From Cyclobacteriaceae bacterium (lineage in GTDB: Bacteria > Bacteroidota > Bacteroidia > Cytophagales > Cyclobacteriaceae), in assembly GCA_025808415.1 (NCBI GenBank), contig CP075525.1:3705501-3769500 (forward strand): a stretch of DNA of 64,000 nt, read 5' to 3'. Position 1 is the first letter of the stretch, and the number at the start of each line of letters is the position of its first letter. Both the position numbers and the translations under genes were made by a program. Shown here piece by piece: positions 63,229-64,000 of this stretch. The notes beneath the pieces were generated by a model. It saw only the letters and a program-made list of their open reading frames with translations. It had not been told where the DNA came from and made no database searches.

Positions 63229-63873
63229 TTAAATCTTTTCTCCATAACATAGATCACCCGCATCGCCCAAGCCAGGCACAATGTATGATTGCGTATTAAG
63301 TTTTTCATCCAACGCGCAGGTATACACAGAATAGGGAAGTGTAAGTTTTTCCTTCAGGTATGCGATACCTTCCGGTGCGGCCACCAATGAGGCAATATGA
63401 ACATGCGTTGGTTTTCCGTGTTTCATCAATGCCTCTATCGATTTTACAAACGACTTTCCTGTGGCCAGCATCGGGTCAATGATAATTAATTGTTTACCGG
63501 AAAGATCGGGCGCAGCAAGATACGCTAAGTTGATGGTAATGTCTTCGCCATTTTCTTTCCGGTATGCCCCGATAAACCCACCATCGGATTTATGAAAAAA
63601 ATACTGGAACCCTTGAAAGAAAGGCAAGCCTGCACGCAATACGGTAATTAAAACAGGGAATTCTGACAATACCTGAAGCGTAGCTGTTCCCAAAGGTGTC
63701 TCAACTTGCTCAGTTCGGTAAGACAATTGCTTCGAAATCTCATAAGCGAGTATGGAACCGAGTTTTTGAACATTATTTCTAAACCGTGTGCGATCTTGCT
63801 GAAGATTTTTATCGCGCAATTCTTTCAACATACTATTGGCAATGGAATTAGTCTGGTTTAAAATGAATGTCAT
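63229..63873 (-). CDS. upp: Uracil phosphoribosyltransferase
   Basis: A 214-residue pyrimidine salvage enzyme that makes UMP from uracil and PRPP. The PRPP-binding loop is DPMLATGKSFV, and the uracil-site C-terminus YIVPGLGDAGDLCYGEKI is intact. The loop Lys replaces the Gly or Gln seen in many homologues, a position that varies in the family. The start at 63873 (MTFILNQTNS) is preferred over the in-frame ATG at 63897. It is the first gene of the operon with the membrane protein and the phosphodiesterase. The remaining 127 bp to the window end contain no gene that I can see. Confidence 0.94.
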   Translation of the reverse strand: MTFILNQTNSIANSMLKELRDKNLQQDRTRFRNNVQKLGSILAYEISKQLSYRTEQVETPLGTATLQVLSEFPVLITVLRAGLPFFQGFQYFFHKSDGGFIGAYRKENGEDITINLAYLAAPDLSGKQLIIIDPMLATGKSFVKSIEALMKHGKPTHVHIASLVAAPEGIAYLKEKLTLPYSVYTCALDEKLNTQSYIVPGLGDAGDLCYGEKI

Positions 63874-64000
63874 GATGCTAGGCTTTTTTCCAACCAAAAT
63901 TTAATGCTACTTTAACACAATAAGAAATCTAAGAAAGAACTTTAAACGATAAGATATTTTGCTCTCGGGCCGCATGGCCCCGTGTACTTGGTCAACGCTG

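Noticed and set aside
63373..63500. Loss of activity in uracil phosphoribosyltransferase because the PRPP loop reads LATGKS.
   Set aside because: That loop position varies in the family, and the remaining uracil- and PRPP-binding residues are intact.
63970..63985. A terminator-like GGGCC/GGCCC hairpin near the window end.
   Set aside because: The stem is only about five base pairs and no T-run follows.

Overview
The window looks like ordinary chromosome from a Bacteroidota bacterium, most likely a member of the Cytophagales. The evidence is a 2385-residue SprA (outer-membrane translocon of the type IX secretion system), a protein with a type IX C-terminal sorting tag, several families typical of the phylum (DUF4292, DUF4837, BT_3928-like, DUF1599, WG-repeat), and several promoters carrying the Bacteroidota -7 box TAnnTTTG. 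Start codons in several places are TTG or GTG, and purine-rich Shine-Dalgarno sites are scarce, as expected for the phylum. I found no tRNA, rRNA, CRISPR array, insertion sequence, prophage or obvious horizontally acquired island.

Layout. 100-6064: a molybdenum-hydroxylase cluster (2Fe-2S subunit, Tat-exported molybdopterin subunit, lipoprotein cytochrome c, TPR protein, XdhC-type maturation factor, MocA-type cytidylyltransferase). 6120-14213: a WG-repeat protein, a NfeD/flotillin pair, prolyl-tRNA synthetase, and two envelope proteins. 14203-18152: shikimate kinase, a BT_3928-like membrane protein and DUF1599 on the minus strand, facing dihydropteroate synthase and the c-di-AMP cyclase CdaA. 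18139-25306: a BNR/sortilin-like beta-propeller protein, the threonine-to-glycine pair Kbl and Tdh, and a type IX cargo protein. 25599-46849: a long plus-strand run of envelope and core genes (flippase, TPR, DUF4292, EnvC-like, TatA, GatA, LysM transglycosylase, DUF4837, MaeB, RuvA, SprA, GcvH, LipA). 46866-51656: a three-gene minus-strand operon of secreted hydrolases. 51855-55694: GcvP followed by a RelE-type toxin-antitoxin pair and a small secreted CxxC protein. 55878-57964: a 51-residue membrane protein, an M28 peptidase and a second CxxC paralogue. 58004-63873: a TauE exporter, L-serine dehydratase, a lipoprotein SPFH/prohibitin, and the upp operon.

Functional threads. Tdh and Kbl make glycine from threonine, GcvP and GcvH (lipoylated through LipA) cleave glycine, and SdaA deaminates serine. 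One-carbon and amino-acid catabolism is therefore represented in several separate operons. SprA, the sorting-tag protein, TatA, the EnvC-like protein and the transglycosylase represent envelope export and remodelling.

The most unusual material is intergenic. There are two REP-like hairpins sharing the core CTGAGCCTG, a double hairpin with mutually exclusive pairings at 55724-55832, hairpins or low-complexity word repeats at four other gene junctions, and a perfect 13-bp inverted repeat that includes a start codon at 21355-21409. I did not find a convincing new multi-gene system. The best candidates for a second look are the toxin-antitoxin pair with an overlapping third gene, and the exported molybdenum hydroxylase with its own cytochrome.
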